Shown here piece after piece: positions 49,401 through 63,400 of a stretch of DNA of 64,000 bases. The notes beneath the pieces were generated by a model. The model ran no database searches and had not been told where the DNA came from. It saw nothing but the letters and a program-made list of their open reading frames with translations. Each line of letters starts with the position of its first letter. Position 1 is the stretch's first letter. Position numbers and translations under genes: made by a program. Source of the stretch: Ctenosaura bakeri (Eukaryota > Chordata > Lepidosauria > Squamata > Iguanidae); the NCBI GenBank assembly GCA_948474755.1, contig CAOLHI010001314.1, positions 310,001 through 374,000 on the forward strand, given 5' to 3'.

Positions 49401-52400
49401 CAGGCTGGTGCTCAGGGTGGTTTACAAAAAACCCAAGATACAACAAAACACATGCAATTAAAAAAACATACAGAATCAAGATTAAAACAGTATTAAATAA
49501 CAACAGAATTAAAAACAATTCAAATCTTACTTTAAAAGAGTACAGCACCATAAAAGCCATTTTAGTTAAAATCAGTTCCCAAGCTTGCTGGACAAGCAAG
49601 GCTTTAACCTGTCACCAAAAGGAGATCAAAGAAGGAGCCATCCTAACTTCCCTAGGGAGGGATCTCTAATGTGTGGGAGAAGCCACAGAGAAGGTCTTGT
49701 CTGGTGTTCCCACCATACCTGGGAAGGTGGTGGGATGGAGACAAGTGCCTCCCTTACAGATCTTAGAGCTCGGGCGGACTCATATGGGACGATATGGTTC
49801 TTCAAATCAGGAAAAGTTACTAAATGATTATTAGCAAGCTTGTTCTTGGAAGTATTGAGAACCTCCAAGACTTAATGGTCTGCATTCCTCTGCATGACAA
49901 CAGTCATCAGATTTTAAAGATATGCCCTTGGAAGGATGTAAGCTGAAATAATGATGGATATGTTAGCCACATAACCCACTTACCAGACCTTGTAGTCTGC
50001 CAATAGCGTGCCGCTGCTCTTTAGCAGACAATGGGTGAAATATGCCAATTAGAGCTTCTTCCACAAGTGACATAAAGGCCAGGATTTGTTCAAGAAGAGA
50101 ACGTGTTCCACTAACACCATACCAGGAGTAAAGAGCTATTGCAAAGAAAATTGCTGGCTGTAGGTTTCATAAGGCCGAGGGTTTTTAGCCCTGCAGCTCT
50201 AATTCACAGCTTCACTATAGCTCAGATAAGTCTGTTCAGCTGAAGAGGTTAGTTTACCCTAAAGCTGTTAAAGGATCTTTCAGGTCCATCTGCTCTTCAG
50301 CAGAGCAGTTTGGAGAAAAGAGTTGCTGATGCCTTTTTGGGTGCTACATCCCTTTGGGTACCAGCTAATTCTTTCATGTTTGTAAACAGCATCTTGAATG
50401 CTGTCCAGCAGTGGATTTGGCAAGGAAGTTATATGTTTCCTGTAACCAGATCTATTCCGCAGCCTGGCCGGAGTAGTTTTGTTTACTCACACCACTCACT
50501 GCCATTGATGTGAGGAGAAAAATGGGTATCAACTTGGGAAAATTGCTTTTCTGGACTGCACCCTACAGAATCCCCCAGCCAGCATGAATACTAACCATGC
50601 TGATTGGGGATGCTGGGACACATGGTCCCAAAAAGGAACTCTCCTAATCTCTAGCTATAGTGGCAGGACTGGATGAAAAGACGGACACTGCTTGCCATAA
50701 GAAATCATTCAAAATCTATATTTGGGTTATATCTTTGTTAATTGAATCAAAAGGTCGCCAACAAGCTGCCAAGGTCTTTTTATTCAGGGATATGTTAGCA
50801 AAAGCAGATTGGAATGGTTGGGTGAGGAAGAAAGGGAAGGGGAGAAGACAGGAGGAGGCTGACTTGCCATTGAGGTCGATAAGCCTGCCTAATCAAAGGC
50901 CATTTCTGCACTACACTGTTATAGTGCTATTATTCTGCTTCCAACATCCTGTGGAATCCTGGGATTTGCAGCTTAGGGAGGGGCATTTAGAATTCCCAAC
51001 CAGAGAGTTCTTTGGTCTCAATAAACTACAAGCCTCAGAATTCCACTGGATGTTGAAAGTGGAATAAAAGCACTATAACAGTGTAGTGCAGAAATGGCCA
51101 GAATCTTGAAATGAAATCAGGGTGAGCCGGCTGCAGACAGACATTCAGATTTGGGTCCTGTGAGTGCTGTAATCACGGCAGCTGGTTCTGGGATCAAGGA
51201 ACCAGCAACTGTTGATAGATCTCCTTACTGGATGTAAGATGCAGGGCAATTCCAATAGCAGCAATTGCTATTTTAATTTGTTTGTTGATGTATTGGTTGG
51301 GTATATTTACATCTCACCCTTCCTCCAATGAGCTCAAGATGGTGTACGTTACTCTTTTCTTCCCTGTTTTAACCTAATAACAGCCCTGTGAGGTAGGACA
51401 GGCAGAGAGGGAGACTAGGAAAGCAAGTGGCCCAAGGACACTCAGTGAATTTCACATGTCAGTGGGAAGGGGACCTGAGTCAGCCAAATCTGCATCTTTA
51501 CATCACACTGGCTCTCCATTTGTGGGTGGTCTCCTGGTATAATTTGAACATGCAAAGCTGCTTGGTCAGATTATTAGTCCTTCCTGCCTGACGCTGGCAG
51601 CAGGTGGCAGGTTGGGGCCTTTGCCAGCACTGCTGCCTGGGAGCCTTTCTGCTCAAAATATTAGGTGGTGAACTAAAATCATTTGCACTCAAGACATGCA
51701 CAGTTTCTTCTTGTAAATTAATGAGGTTGCTTCCTAGCACCCCTTCTTAGCCAGGAATTTCTAGATCAGTACCCTTAGAAGCCATTTAAAGCCATTTTCT
51801 CTTTTCATAATGGACTTGATCTGGCTGGTAGCCATGTTGGCTAGGGGATTCTTAGAGCATTAGGCTAAAAATATAATTTTTCTAGAGCAGTTTATCCAGG
51901 AAAACATCTTTGTTTGCCAACTTACAAATTCATTATGAATGGCTCCTGGATTTCAAGTGATGCTTGGAGATGTTTCTGTGGTTTATTTCTGTGCTGAGCC
52001 GGCACACCTTGGAGGCTGCTCCATCTGGTGGCCATATGAATCATAGAATCATAGAAATGGAGAGTTAGAAGAGACCCCAGGGGCCATTCAGTCCAACCCC
52101 TTGCCATGCAGAAACACCCTCAAAGCACTCCTGACAGATGGCCATCCAGCCTCTGCTTAAAAACCTCCAAAGAAGGAGACTCCACTACACTCTGAGGCAG
52201 CGTATTCCACTGCCAGACAGCTCTGACCATCGGGAAGTTCCTTCTGGAGTTCAGGTGGAATCTCCTTTCCTGCAGCTTGAATCCATTGCTCCTTATCCTG
52301 GTCTCTGGAGCAGGATTATACCAGGTACAGCTGATATTGCATAGGTCAGCCCTCCTGGACGAGATGCCCTCCAGGTGTTTTGGGCTACCACTCCCATCAG

Positions 52401-55400
52401 CCTCAGCCAGCATGGGCCAATGGTAAGGGGAAAATGGATTTGTAGTTGAGGAAATTTGGAGAGTGGGAAAGAGTGCCATAGATCATGTTACTGTATGGGG
52501 ATTTCGTATGCTGCCAGGGGGGTTCTGGTGTCCACTGGGTCTGGTGGGGCAGGGGGAAGGATCACTAGGAGCAAAGCCAAGGGGTCACCATAGCTTTTGG
52601 CAGGGGTTCATATGACAGAAAGCAAAAGCTGAGACAGACAGACTTTAATCATGAGTTCCACAGCCAGGATGGAAGTAGGGAACTGTATAGAGCTTTTTTT
52701 TTTTTTTAACTTACTCCATTTTACTCACATTTTGCTCCTCCACAAAATCTCCCACTGCATAGAAATCAAGTGATTTTAAGATCAAGAATGCAAAACAGTG
52801 GAGGGAATCTACACAGCCACATCTTCACCTTCCATCATCATCTTCACCACCATCACCATCATCTTCATCAGAACCACACAGAAACACAGTCTTCAAGAAC
52901 TCAGTGGCAATTTTGGAAAGCATCCACAATTGGTTTGTATGCCTGTCCTCAACAAAACACTAGCCCAACCACATCTCCGGGTGTCTGCTGACAAGTAACA
53001 GCAAGAAGCAGACTAGTATAAGCCTTTTTAATTAGACAGGCTTTTGGCTATTAACTGGAAGCTGCAGAGTATTCTTGGGGTGGGGAAAATGTTGTATTTT
53101 TATACTCATTGTTATATTTTAAATGCTTTTACATTGTATTTAATTATGGCTGTTTTAACAAGAGCATTTATTTAATAGCTTTTCAGAAAATATTTTTTAC
53201 TGCTATGGTTGGTTTTGAGCTGTGTTTTACTCTGTGTTATGAGACTCTTGGGCCTCATACCGGGAGAACGGCTTGATATAAAACAAACACCCAGATCATG
53301 CATGTCTTTTTTTAAAAAAAGATTATTGATTATTTAAACAACATAACAACACATGACATTGCAAAACACATAACGCCATACCAAATACATAATAAACATT
53401 AACTAACAAATGATTATATACCATATATTCTTGAACTTAATCTATTCTACAATTAAATCATGCTCCTCACCACCGAGACCATTAGAGATATATCACCTTC
53501 CATTCCCTTTAGGAAGTTCCATTCCCCTCCCAAAATTGTAATGACTGTTCAGTTGGTTTACTTCCTTTCCCCTTTATTAACACATAATCTATAAATTTGC
53601 CCCAAGCATCTATAAAAATGCCTCTTTTTAATTCCCCTTTCTTTACTTTAATATCACAAGTCAATTTATCGTTAATAGCCATATCCCATACCTCTTTATA
53701 CTATTCATTTAAATGAGTATCTTGCTTTCTTTTCCAATTCTTAGCTATCCTTAACCTTGCTGCAGTTCATAAAATAGAAATTAATTCTCTTGTTGGCCAC
53801 TTACTTTGTTCCTTAACAAATATTGATAACATGCATGTCTAATTGGAAGGAGGAGTGGATTAGTGAGGAGTAAGCATGTTTCATAAGTCCTGGAAGCATC
53901 TACTCCTTTGCATCTGCTAGTAGCAGCCATAATCCTTCTCCTCCTCCTCCTCCACACAAAAGTCCACCTTTGGAACAGAATATTCCTTCTTTAGCAACAA
54001 CTGACATGGAAGCTGAATCAAGGGTATGTGTGGGACCCACACCTTCCTTCATGTGCCTTCTGCTCACATGTGCAGACTGAGTGGAGGGTGCCCTCTGTGG
54101 TTCCATATTGTTTCTATGCTGGGGTGGGCAACTCTATGGGGGCCGGGGCAATTCCCCCACCTTGGTGACCCAGCAGGCTGCTTCTCCCACAGTAAGCCCA
54201 AAAAGCGCTATTTTCCTCTGCAGTCCCTCTCAAAATGGTGACAGGAAGTGACATCATGTCATTTCCTGTCACCATTTTGAGAGGGACTGCAGAGGAAAAT
54301 GGAGAGACTTGGAGGCGGAGCAGTGTTCTGGGGTGTGGGTATGGTGGGGTGTTTTAATGTGTTTTCACACATTTGTGGGGGATTCCATGTGATTTAGTGG
54401 CAATTTTTTATCTGGGAGGTTTGGGGGATGTGGGGAACTGATGGGGCCACAAAAGTGGGGTTGCTTGAAGCCCGTAGGACATACTATGCCCACCTCTGCC
54501 CTATGCAAGGCCAAGCTACCTCTTCTTATGCTTAGCGTAGGGTTCCAGTAATTTGGAACCTAGTGCTGGTTCCAAATGTTTGGGTCACTTGTTACAGGTT
54601 GAGGTAGCGCATCTCCTGCCAGTAGCACAATGTCAAGCTTCCAAGTGTCAAGTCTTTTGTTTTGTTTTTTGTGCTTCCAGTTAAACATGGCTTGGTGAGT
54701 CGGAAGTGTGGGCTCGATGGGCAATGGGTGTTGGTGAATGGGACGGAGCTCTGGAGGGACCATTCCCAGTGCAAGGAAGAGATGGAAGCTGCTGCTGAAG
54801 AGGTGAGGGGGGAAGGAGGATTTGTGGTCCCTTGATAAGCCAAGAGTTGCCATCAACCAATCAATCAGGAAGGCAGCCTACTTAGGTTGCCTGGATAGTT
54901 CAACCCTAGGCTCTTAAATTTCCAAACTGGCCAAAACCTGAGATTTAGGGATGACCTCTGGTGATGTCATAGGAAGAATATGAATAAGTATGAGATCACT
55001 GAGCATCAAGTGCACTTGCTCAAAGTATGCCAGTAAATAAATCTAATATATAAAAGTGAAAGTTTGTTTGTCTGTGTCAGGCAAAGACCTCATATGATTG
55101 GCTGTGTCAGGTGAAGACCTCATGTGATTGGCCGCTGAAGAAGATTCTGTGGAATCCTGGGGTTTACAGTTTAGAGAGTGACCTTTAGAATTCTCAGGCA
55201 GAGAGCTCTTGGGCCTGGCCAGTTGCTATGGAGATGAGGCCTAGCAGCAAGAAGGAGGGCAATGTATTCCCTCAGAAACCCAGCCTCTGCATGTTAATAA
55301 CTCTGAATACAGATTGGATTGGGGAATATGGGGGAAAGTTACAGGTACTGGACAAGTCAGTTTGGGGAATTAGAGACACAAGATCTCAAATCTTTCAAAG

Positions 55401-58400
55401 AAGTATTACCTATGGGAAGATAAAATCCTGGGCAATGCCAGGTATATACGCTAATAAATAAATCAATTTAAATGTAACCAAGGAGAATACACACACACAT
55501 TTACTTTTCAAGACAGTGGTCTCACCCTGAGATTCCTCTCCCTTGCTTTGAGGACAAGAGAAAGATATCCAGGCCCTGAGATCTGGGAACGCTCGTGCCT
55601 ACTGATTGTTGCATTTGTAACTAAGATGTGCTGGAGGCCCAAAGGCAGTGTGGAAGGAACCAAACATGTGTTACTATGGCAGTAGTTTCTAGTCTTGTGG
55701 TCCTTAGATTTTAGGCCACCTGAATTCCCCTTATCCTCAGCTAGAATGGGAAATGAGAGGAGATTTAATCTAACATCTGATGATGCATTACTGGTGGCCA
55801 GGGAAAAGAGGAATGGGTTCTACTCAGGACCCTCTTCTGAAATGGACTATTCCTAAGCTGCCTTGAGAGCTATTTTGGTTGAGGAAGTGGAATAAAAATG
55901 CTATCCGTGATAATATTGCCTATCTGATGCAGGTGATGGGTGCTCTTCTTCCTCCGTACAGGAAGGAGTCCACCGCCTGATGGGCAGCTTCAAGGTCATC
56001 TACACAGTGGGCTACTCCCTGTCCCTGCTGGCATTGGTCTTGGCTCTGCTCATCCTTACCGTCTTCAGGTACTGTAGCCCAATCTTGACCTCGCTCAGAG
56101 CGAAAGGCCCATGAGATGGCGACTGATGCTTGCTCCTCTTGCACTTACTGTGTAGCTCTGTCGAGTTGTCTAGGCTTTGTTTTGTAGAGGTGCAGAACTT
56201 GCATGTCCTATGAGAAACTGTGGAATCCTGTAGAAGAGAGATGTGTGTGTATGACCCCAGATTATATGTGTATATGTATTTTTTTTGGATGTTGAGAAGG
56301 AGGCGCCATTGGACCTCCACATTAGTGGGTTTAACTTTCACAGATTTGATTATTTGCTAGTTTCTCCAACCCATGCCCCCAACACTTCTTTTCCAGGGGA
56401 ACCTTCCTTCTCAGTGGCTCCAATCAAACTGTGCAGCCCTTAAAAACCTGCCTCTGGTCCTCCTCTTCCTCCACCAGCTGCTTTCCCTTCCTTGACCTGG
56501 TTGGGACCCTGGGTGCCCATTCTCCCTACTGGTTGGGACACTGGGTGCCCATTCTCCCTTGCAGGGATCCTGCACCCCTAATTCTAGTGAATGTGGAGGG
56601 TGAACTGAGCTCAGGTAGAGTCACAAGTTATAACCATGGATGGAAAAACTTTGGTCCTTCACATGTTTGACTGCAGTTCCTTCCCGATAGCTGTGCTGGA
56701 TGGGGCTTGTAGGGGCCCAAGCTCCTCCGCTCCTATCTTAAACACCTCCAAGAAACAGCTCTAAACTGACTCCAAGGTGGGAAGACCCTAAAAGGCTTCC
56801 AGAACCCAAGCTAAGCTTTCTGATGTTACCAGTGTGTTCTAAAACCACAACTACTTGCAATCTAACACATCTGGAGTGTGCAAGCTTTGGTGAAGATTTT
56901 GGGACAGGATGTAGTCAATGAACTTCATATGCCCCCCCTTCCAGATAGTGGGATTTATTGCAGTAAAATTATAGAAGTTTGTCTTGTAGACCACAGGAAT
57001 CAGAAAAGTTAGATTTTGAATGATATATCCCAGATCCAATATATTGGGTAGGAGGTTCTGGGACTAGTAGTTTTAAAAAAAAACTGTTCGAGGCTCTGCT
57101 AGGCCATTTGCCCAGTCCTCTGACCAGTCCAAGAAATCAGAGTGGTGCCAAGAGATGGCTGCCCAGCCCTTGCTTGATGACTCAATTGAGGCAGAGTCCA
57201 TCAACAGGTAACTGGTTCCATTGTCCAATACCTCTTACCATCCGAAGGTTTCACGTTGGCTTCACATTGGCTGGTTCCTCCTTCCTCTTCCAGTCATTTG
57301 TTGGTGCCACACGATCAGGCGAGAGTTGTACCCTCCAACTGTCCTGATTTGGCAGGGACAGTCGAGATTACTGCTCTGTCCTCCCATGTTTTCGGCTGCT
57401 TTTGAATTGTCCTAGTTTCTCTCTCCTGTTTCCACTTCCCCTCTGCCTTCGGCTTACTTCTGTTGCTGCAAACTGAGTTCAAAGTGCAAAAGTAGTTCAG
57501 AGTGAGTTAAATCATGGGGGGCAGAGAGAGGAGGTGGTAGAATCTTAGTTTGTATGTTCCCCTCTTAGTTTGTATGTTCTTCCTTATAAATGACTCGCTT
57601 AGTTTGTATGTTCCCCTCTTAGTTTGTATGTTCTTCCTCATAAATGACTCGTGCCATCTTGACCACCATCTGATCTTTGCTTGGCCACCAATGTCCTGGT
57701 TTTCATCTGTGAAATGCAGGAGGGTATGTCGGGACATGGCGGGCAGGCGGAATGGATAGCCTTCTGCCTTACCAGCACTGGGAGCTAAGTGTGGCATCCT
57801 TTTGATTCTCCAGGAAACTTCGCTGTACACGCAACTACATCCACGCAAACCTCTTTGCTTCCTTTGGGCTCCGAGCCGCCTCCGTGATTGTGAAGGATGC
57901 GTTGATGGAGAGGTTGTGGGGCAGGGAGATTTTCCAGGTCTCCGACTGGGAGGCCTTTTTAAGCCACGAGGCAAGTATGGTGGGTAGAAATCATTACAGT
58001 TTTAAGCAGTGAGGACGATGAAGACCTGCAGTCTTAAGTAGCGAAGATTAATACCATGTAATTAAGTCAGCAAGTAACTTTTAGTATTATGATTAGAAAA
58101 CAGAATGTCCTTTCTCACATAAATGTGGCACGTAATAGGGTGTAATATTGTTGTATCATGCTAGATAGGCTAACCTTTGGTAGAAGAAAGTTCATTTTTT
58201 GTTTTTGGTTGTTGGAAAAATACGTAGTGCGGGAGGGGAGGAAGAGGTATTATCTTTGAAAGGTGTGTGTCATACATCATTTAAAGAAAGAATAGAAGCC
58301 ACCTTGTTTTGCCCTCTTTTATTCTTTCATTTCTCATTCTTATGCTGTTTTTCTTTATTTTATGCATTTGTAGAATTTTAGTGTTTTTGAAAATTATCAA

Positions 58401-60385
58401 TAAGATACGACAAGGTATAGATTAGTGGTCCACAGACTACTGGAGGGGGGGGGGTCTGTCCTCACAGGGGGTCCACAAAGGCTTGTAGAAATGTTATGAG
58501 CTTTTACAGTTAAAATAGGAAAGAAAGGAGAGAGAGAAGGAGATGGACAGTAACATTTTGGTCTCAAAGAACAGGAGTCCTTTGCCAGTGAGAGACATCG
58601 TTTGTACAAAGTTTCATTACAATAGTTCAAGGGTTCTGTGTGATAGCAAAAAAATGTACTCTGCATTTGCTACTTCTGCATGCGGTGACAACATGCAAGT
58701 GAACAACCCTGAATGGCTGAGAGCATGTGAGATATCTTGCTACTGTGCATGCAGCCTGAAGCCACCTTGAGTTAAATCTTGGTGGCCCAAAGCAACAAAA
58801 GATATTAAAGAGGCTCCATGGCATAGAAAAGTTTAAGAACTGTTGGTATAAAAAATTTCAGAGAAGGGGAGAAATAAAATCTTAGGACTATAGCTGCAAG
58901 GCCTAGGTCCCTTTCACGCAACACAACTATAGTACTTTGATGGCACTTTAACAACCATAGGCACTCCCATGCGACTTGTGATTTGGTGAGGCACTGGAAA
59001 GCTACAGCAGAAATTCTGGGTACTTCATCAAACTACAGATCCTGGGATTTCACAGGATGGAGCCATGACAGTCAAAGTGGTATAGAACTGATAACACTAT
59101 GTCGTGTGAAAGAGATCCTAATCTCTCCTAACATTCCAAGAAATACTGATTATAGGAGCCCTGGTGGCGCAGTGGTTAAATGCCAGTACTGCAAGCCACA
59201 AAGTTGTGAGTTCGATCCTGCCCGGCTCCAAGGTTGACTCAGCCTTCCATCCTTCTGCAGGTCGGTAAAATGAGTACCCAGCTTGTTGGGGGCATGTATA
59301 GAAATGTTTCGAAATGCATGCTATTTGTAAGTTGTTCGCCGCCTCAATCCATATGGAGAGGCGGGATACAAACAAACAAACAAATAATTGTGTGTTTTAT
59401 ACCTAGAGCCTGGAAACTTTTTTTTTTTTTAACAACTTCCAGACCACCACCAGCAGCACCATGGCCCTTTTCCAAAGCCCAGCACATTCATGTATAATTA
59501 TGTTATACAGGTTAGGTGCCTCATCTTCTCCATGCAGCCCACTAACAGTTGTTCCGTTCCTCCCCTCTGTTTGGTTCTCTCCTTGTAGGCTGCAATTGGT
59601 TGCCGTGTGGCTCAAGTCATGATGCAGTACTGTATTTTGGCCAATCACTATTGGTTTCTGGTAGAGGCTGTCTACCTGTACAAGCTTCTGATTGGTGCTG
59701 TGTTTTCGGAAAAGAACTACTATACCCTTTACCTCTATCTTGGCTGGGGTAAGTAAATAGAAGGTGGATGGGAAACCTTTGCATGTTCAAGATGGGGTCA
59801 GACATTAAACACATTTTTCCCGCCAGCCCAACTGTCACTCTGTCATGCACACAGAGGGAGCAGCCATAAGGACTCCTAATTTGGGTCAGGGCAGGGGTAT
59901 AGTGAGAGGAATATTTCTGGCAGGGGCAAGGAAGCTGAAGTCTTGTGCAGTTGAATCTGAGAGCCATGCCCCTTACTTGTAACATCATCATTTCGTGGTT
60001 TTCCAGATTTTGTATTGCCTTTTCCCTGTTCTAAAATCTTCAAATGCCCCTCTAAGATTTGGTTACTGTCCGTTAAAGATTTAAGCCAAAATATGCTGGT
60101 ATTTTGGGTCTCACTCTGTTGGTCTTTGCCCCCAGCTATCACTGGCATGTGGTCACTGAGGCCATTTCCACACTGGACTGTTAGAGTGCTATTATTCCAC
60201 TTTCAAAATCCTATGGAATCCTGGGTTTTGCAGTTTAGGGCAGGACCTCAAAGGGATTCCTCACCCTTGATTTAACCTTGACCGCACCTTGTTTTTTTTG
60301 CCACCAGAAGTCACCCTCTGGTCTTAAATGTTGAGTTTTGTAAGCTGCCCCGAATTCTGGAATTCTTTCATGCTACGTGTGTGTG

Positions 60386-60457
<72 letters not shown>

Positions 60458-63400
60458 GCCACAAGATTGTGGGGGCTGTTACACGCTTGTTTGCTCCTAA
60501 ATGGCGATCTCCCATCCAAGTACTAGCCAGGGTTGACCCTGCTTACACTGGTGCTGGGGAGCCCTTTTTTTTCCTATGGGGGCTTGTTGACCCACAGGAA
60601 AAAGTCAACCGCAAGGCAGAGCTGATGGTGGGTGGAACGAGAGGCAATGGCGGATGGAGAGACTCCTTTGATGGCTTTCAGGACATGCCACTGTGATCAT
60701 GCTGTATCTTTGGAAGGCAGCAGAAAGTCATGCCGGAAAAGACAGGGACCTTGTTGGGAACTGGCACCAACACTGGCTTCATTCTGGCACAAAGGGAAAA
60801 TGTGGCTATTTATTAAAGCCTTTGGGACCTAATTGATTAATTCCCAAGTATGTGCGGATTTGAATTTTTAACTTTTACAAACCTGCTTTAATGTATTTAT
60901 TTGTTTGATGCACTTTTGTTCTTTATAGAAGTTTTCAGTTCTTTCAAACTGTTCAGCTGATTTTATCAGTCTGGTGCTCTTAAATCCTAGGGTATAAGGC
61001 AGAATATAGATATTTTAATAAGAGAGAGGGGGATGTATGCTTCTCTCATCTCCCTCCAGCCCAGAACAAGCTCTGACCTAAGGAGGGCTGGGAGAGGCTT
61101 TGCCTCCCTGCCTTCTGGGCGCTTAGCATTCCCACCATCTAACAGGCGCAGAGAAAGAGAGAAAGGAAGAGAGAATGCTTCTGGGAAGCAGAATGGATTC
61201 TTTACTTCCTTTCACCCCTCCTGAACAGAGGCAGCACATGCTGCGGGGCACCATTTCCCAAAAGCACATGGAACCCTATGAGTTTGTATGATGCTCCTGA
61301 CCCACCAGGGTGTTCGTAAGAGGAAGGCCACTTAAGGGGACGGGCAGGAGGAGACACTAGATGCTGTGTCCAGATGTGCCCCCCCCAGGCTGAGGTTCCC
61401 CATCAGCACCCTGTCACTGGATTTTCTTCTGTTCCCTGATCCTTCCTACCTCCCATTACATCCTACTATAGACATAATGCAGACCATACTGTTGTATGCA
61501 CATATTCGTCAAACCATGCAGTATATGCATTTCTTTGGTAGCATCCTCATTTAATTTGGGGCTGACCTATGGAGATGAAGGGCACAGAAGTATCAGAGCC
61601 AACTATCAAGCAAAGTTTGCTGGTCTGGCTTAATATAATTTAAATCTCGCCTTTCTTCCAGCAAGGGAAACCCAACTCTTGGCTGTGTTGCTTTATTAGA
61701 ATGGTTTTCAAGAAAGGGGAAACCCTCTGCAACTAATGCAATGTGAGGAAGTTCTCTTGCTTTCTGATTGCAGGGGATGTTTGGTTTGTAACAGGGTTTT
61801 TTTTTAAATATGCATATCTTTTAGGGACCCCTGTGGCCTTTGTTGTGCCGTGGATGGCTGCCAAGTACTTGAAGGAGAATACAGAGTGAGTGAGATGCTG
61901 TTGGGTGAGGACCTCTGAGATTCAAAATGGGAAACCTTGAGACATGGTGTATCATCATGTTCTCCATGTCTCCATAACATTTTATGAATGAAAACTGGGA
62001 CAAGTGTGTCCAAGCAACATCAGTGTGTGATCAGGATGGCAAAAGCTGTTAATGAGGAAGAACACACAAGTGAGGAGAGGTTGCAGCAGATTGCATTTTC
62101 TCTCCTGGGAAGGAGAGTCTCCTGGGAAGGGCAACCCTTCCTCTTCTCTCCCACCTGCTAAGCTAACTGAATGCAAACTACTTTTGTACTGTGAACTCAG
62201 TCTGCAGCAGCTGATGTAAGCTGAAGACAGAGGAGAGGGAAACTGCAACATATTAAAAGCAGCTGAAAAAGTGGGATGACCAAAGTTTAATCAGGACTGT
62301 CCCTGCTGAATCAAAACAGTTGCCCATGATACGTCTGGTGGTTTCCCAGCTGTTTAATGCCCCCCTCTTCTAAAATTCAAAAAGGGTGAACTGCTTCTCC
62401 CAAGGCTGCCCTGTCAACAGTAAGAGCTTTAACCTAAAGTTGGTGGGATTTATTTTCTTCCATCCTTTTTACCTTTGGCTCTACCCACTAGGGGAATCTG
62501 GCCCCCGAGAACCTTCTGAAATTGAGCAGAGGGGTGGGAAAACTTTTTCTTCTCTAGGGCTAGATTTCTTTGGGGGTAAAGTTGAGGGTAGGCTATTGAC
62601 CACCTCTTCTCTCACTCCCCTCCCATCTTCTCTACCCAGTGGGCTGCCAGGGAAGGGAAGTCCTCTGTTGCCAGGTGTCTGGATGCACTGCTGTCAAAGG
62701 GGTTTTCAAATCAGTCAAGGCTTTGGGCTACAGGTTGCCCACTCTCTGACTTAGGTGAAGGAGGGAGGTTTGGAATTAAATGGAGACCAACAAAAAATGG
62801 GGAAAGCTGGAATGAGGGAAGTAATTTTCAGAAAGTAATTAGCTGTTGTTGTTGTTGTTGTTGGTTGTAGTACTACTACTAGTAGTAAACCCTTCCCCCC
62901 CCCCCAAAATTTGGGCCACAGACTCAGCCCAGTTTCCCAACCAGAACAGGATCAGGAGTCTGCAGTCCTCCAGAGATGGTTGGACTTTGGCTGTAGTCAG
63001 CCCCAATCAGCATGGCTAATGATAAGGGACAATGGGAATCACCATCCAATTATATCTGAAAGGCCGCTGGTTTCCCACCTGATCTAAACCATTCAGGGGA
63101 AAAAGACAAAACTTTAGCTAGAGAGTCATTACTAAGTAGCAGGAAAGGTCCATATTTTGAGTGTTTTGTAAAGTCTCAGATCATGAAGGAGGAGTGTCCA
63201 TCTCCCAAAATATGCCAGTGTATTTCAGATCTATAATTAAATTTTTAATGCATCAACTAATTAAATCTTTTGTATTTAATCACCTAGCTTTGTTTTTTCG
63301 CACGCTTGATATGGTTCCCCCGCCCTTTGTTGTTGCCAAAATGATTTGGGACCAGAACGTTTAATGGACTGTAGACCTGCCCACGCTTTCTAGTCTATAG

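Larger units (their letters stand above)
59749..61824. other. Intron between TM3 and TM4 exons
   Basis: Holds a half MITE at 60160 and the compound microsatellite; no further exon seen. Confidence 0.5.

Noticed and set aside
49047..49669. Frames with repeated MDGW or HPSI peptides
   Set aside because: Translation of the (CATC)n microsatellite.
57540..57660. 54-bp duplication as a duplicated exon
   Set aside because: No splice sites or frame continuity with the receptor; it is intronic.
59158..59230. Possible tRNA gene from A-box and B-box
   Set aside because: The downstream body and (CAAA)n tail show a SINE, and no complete cloverleaf was found.
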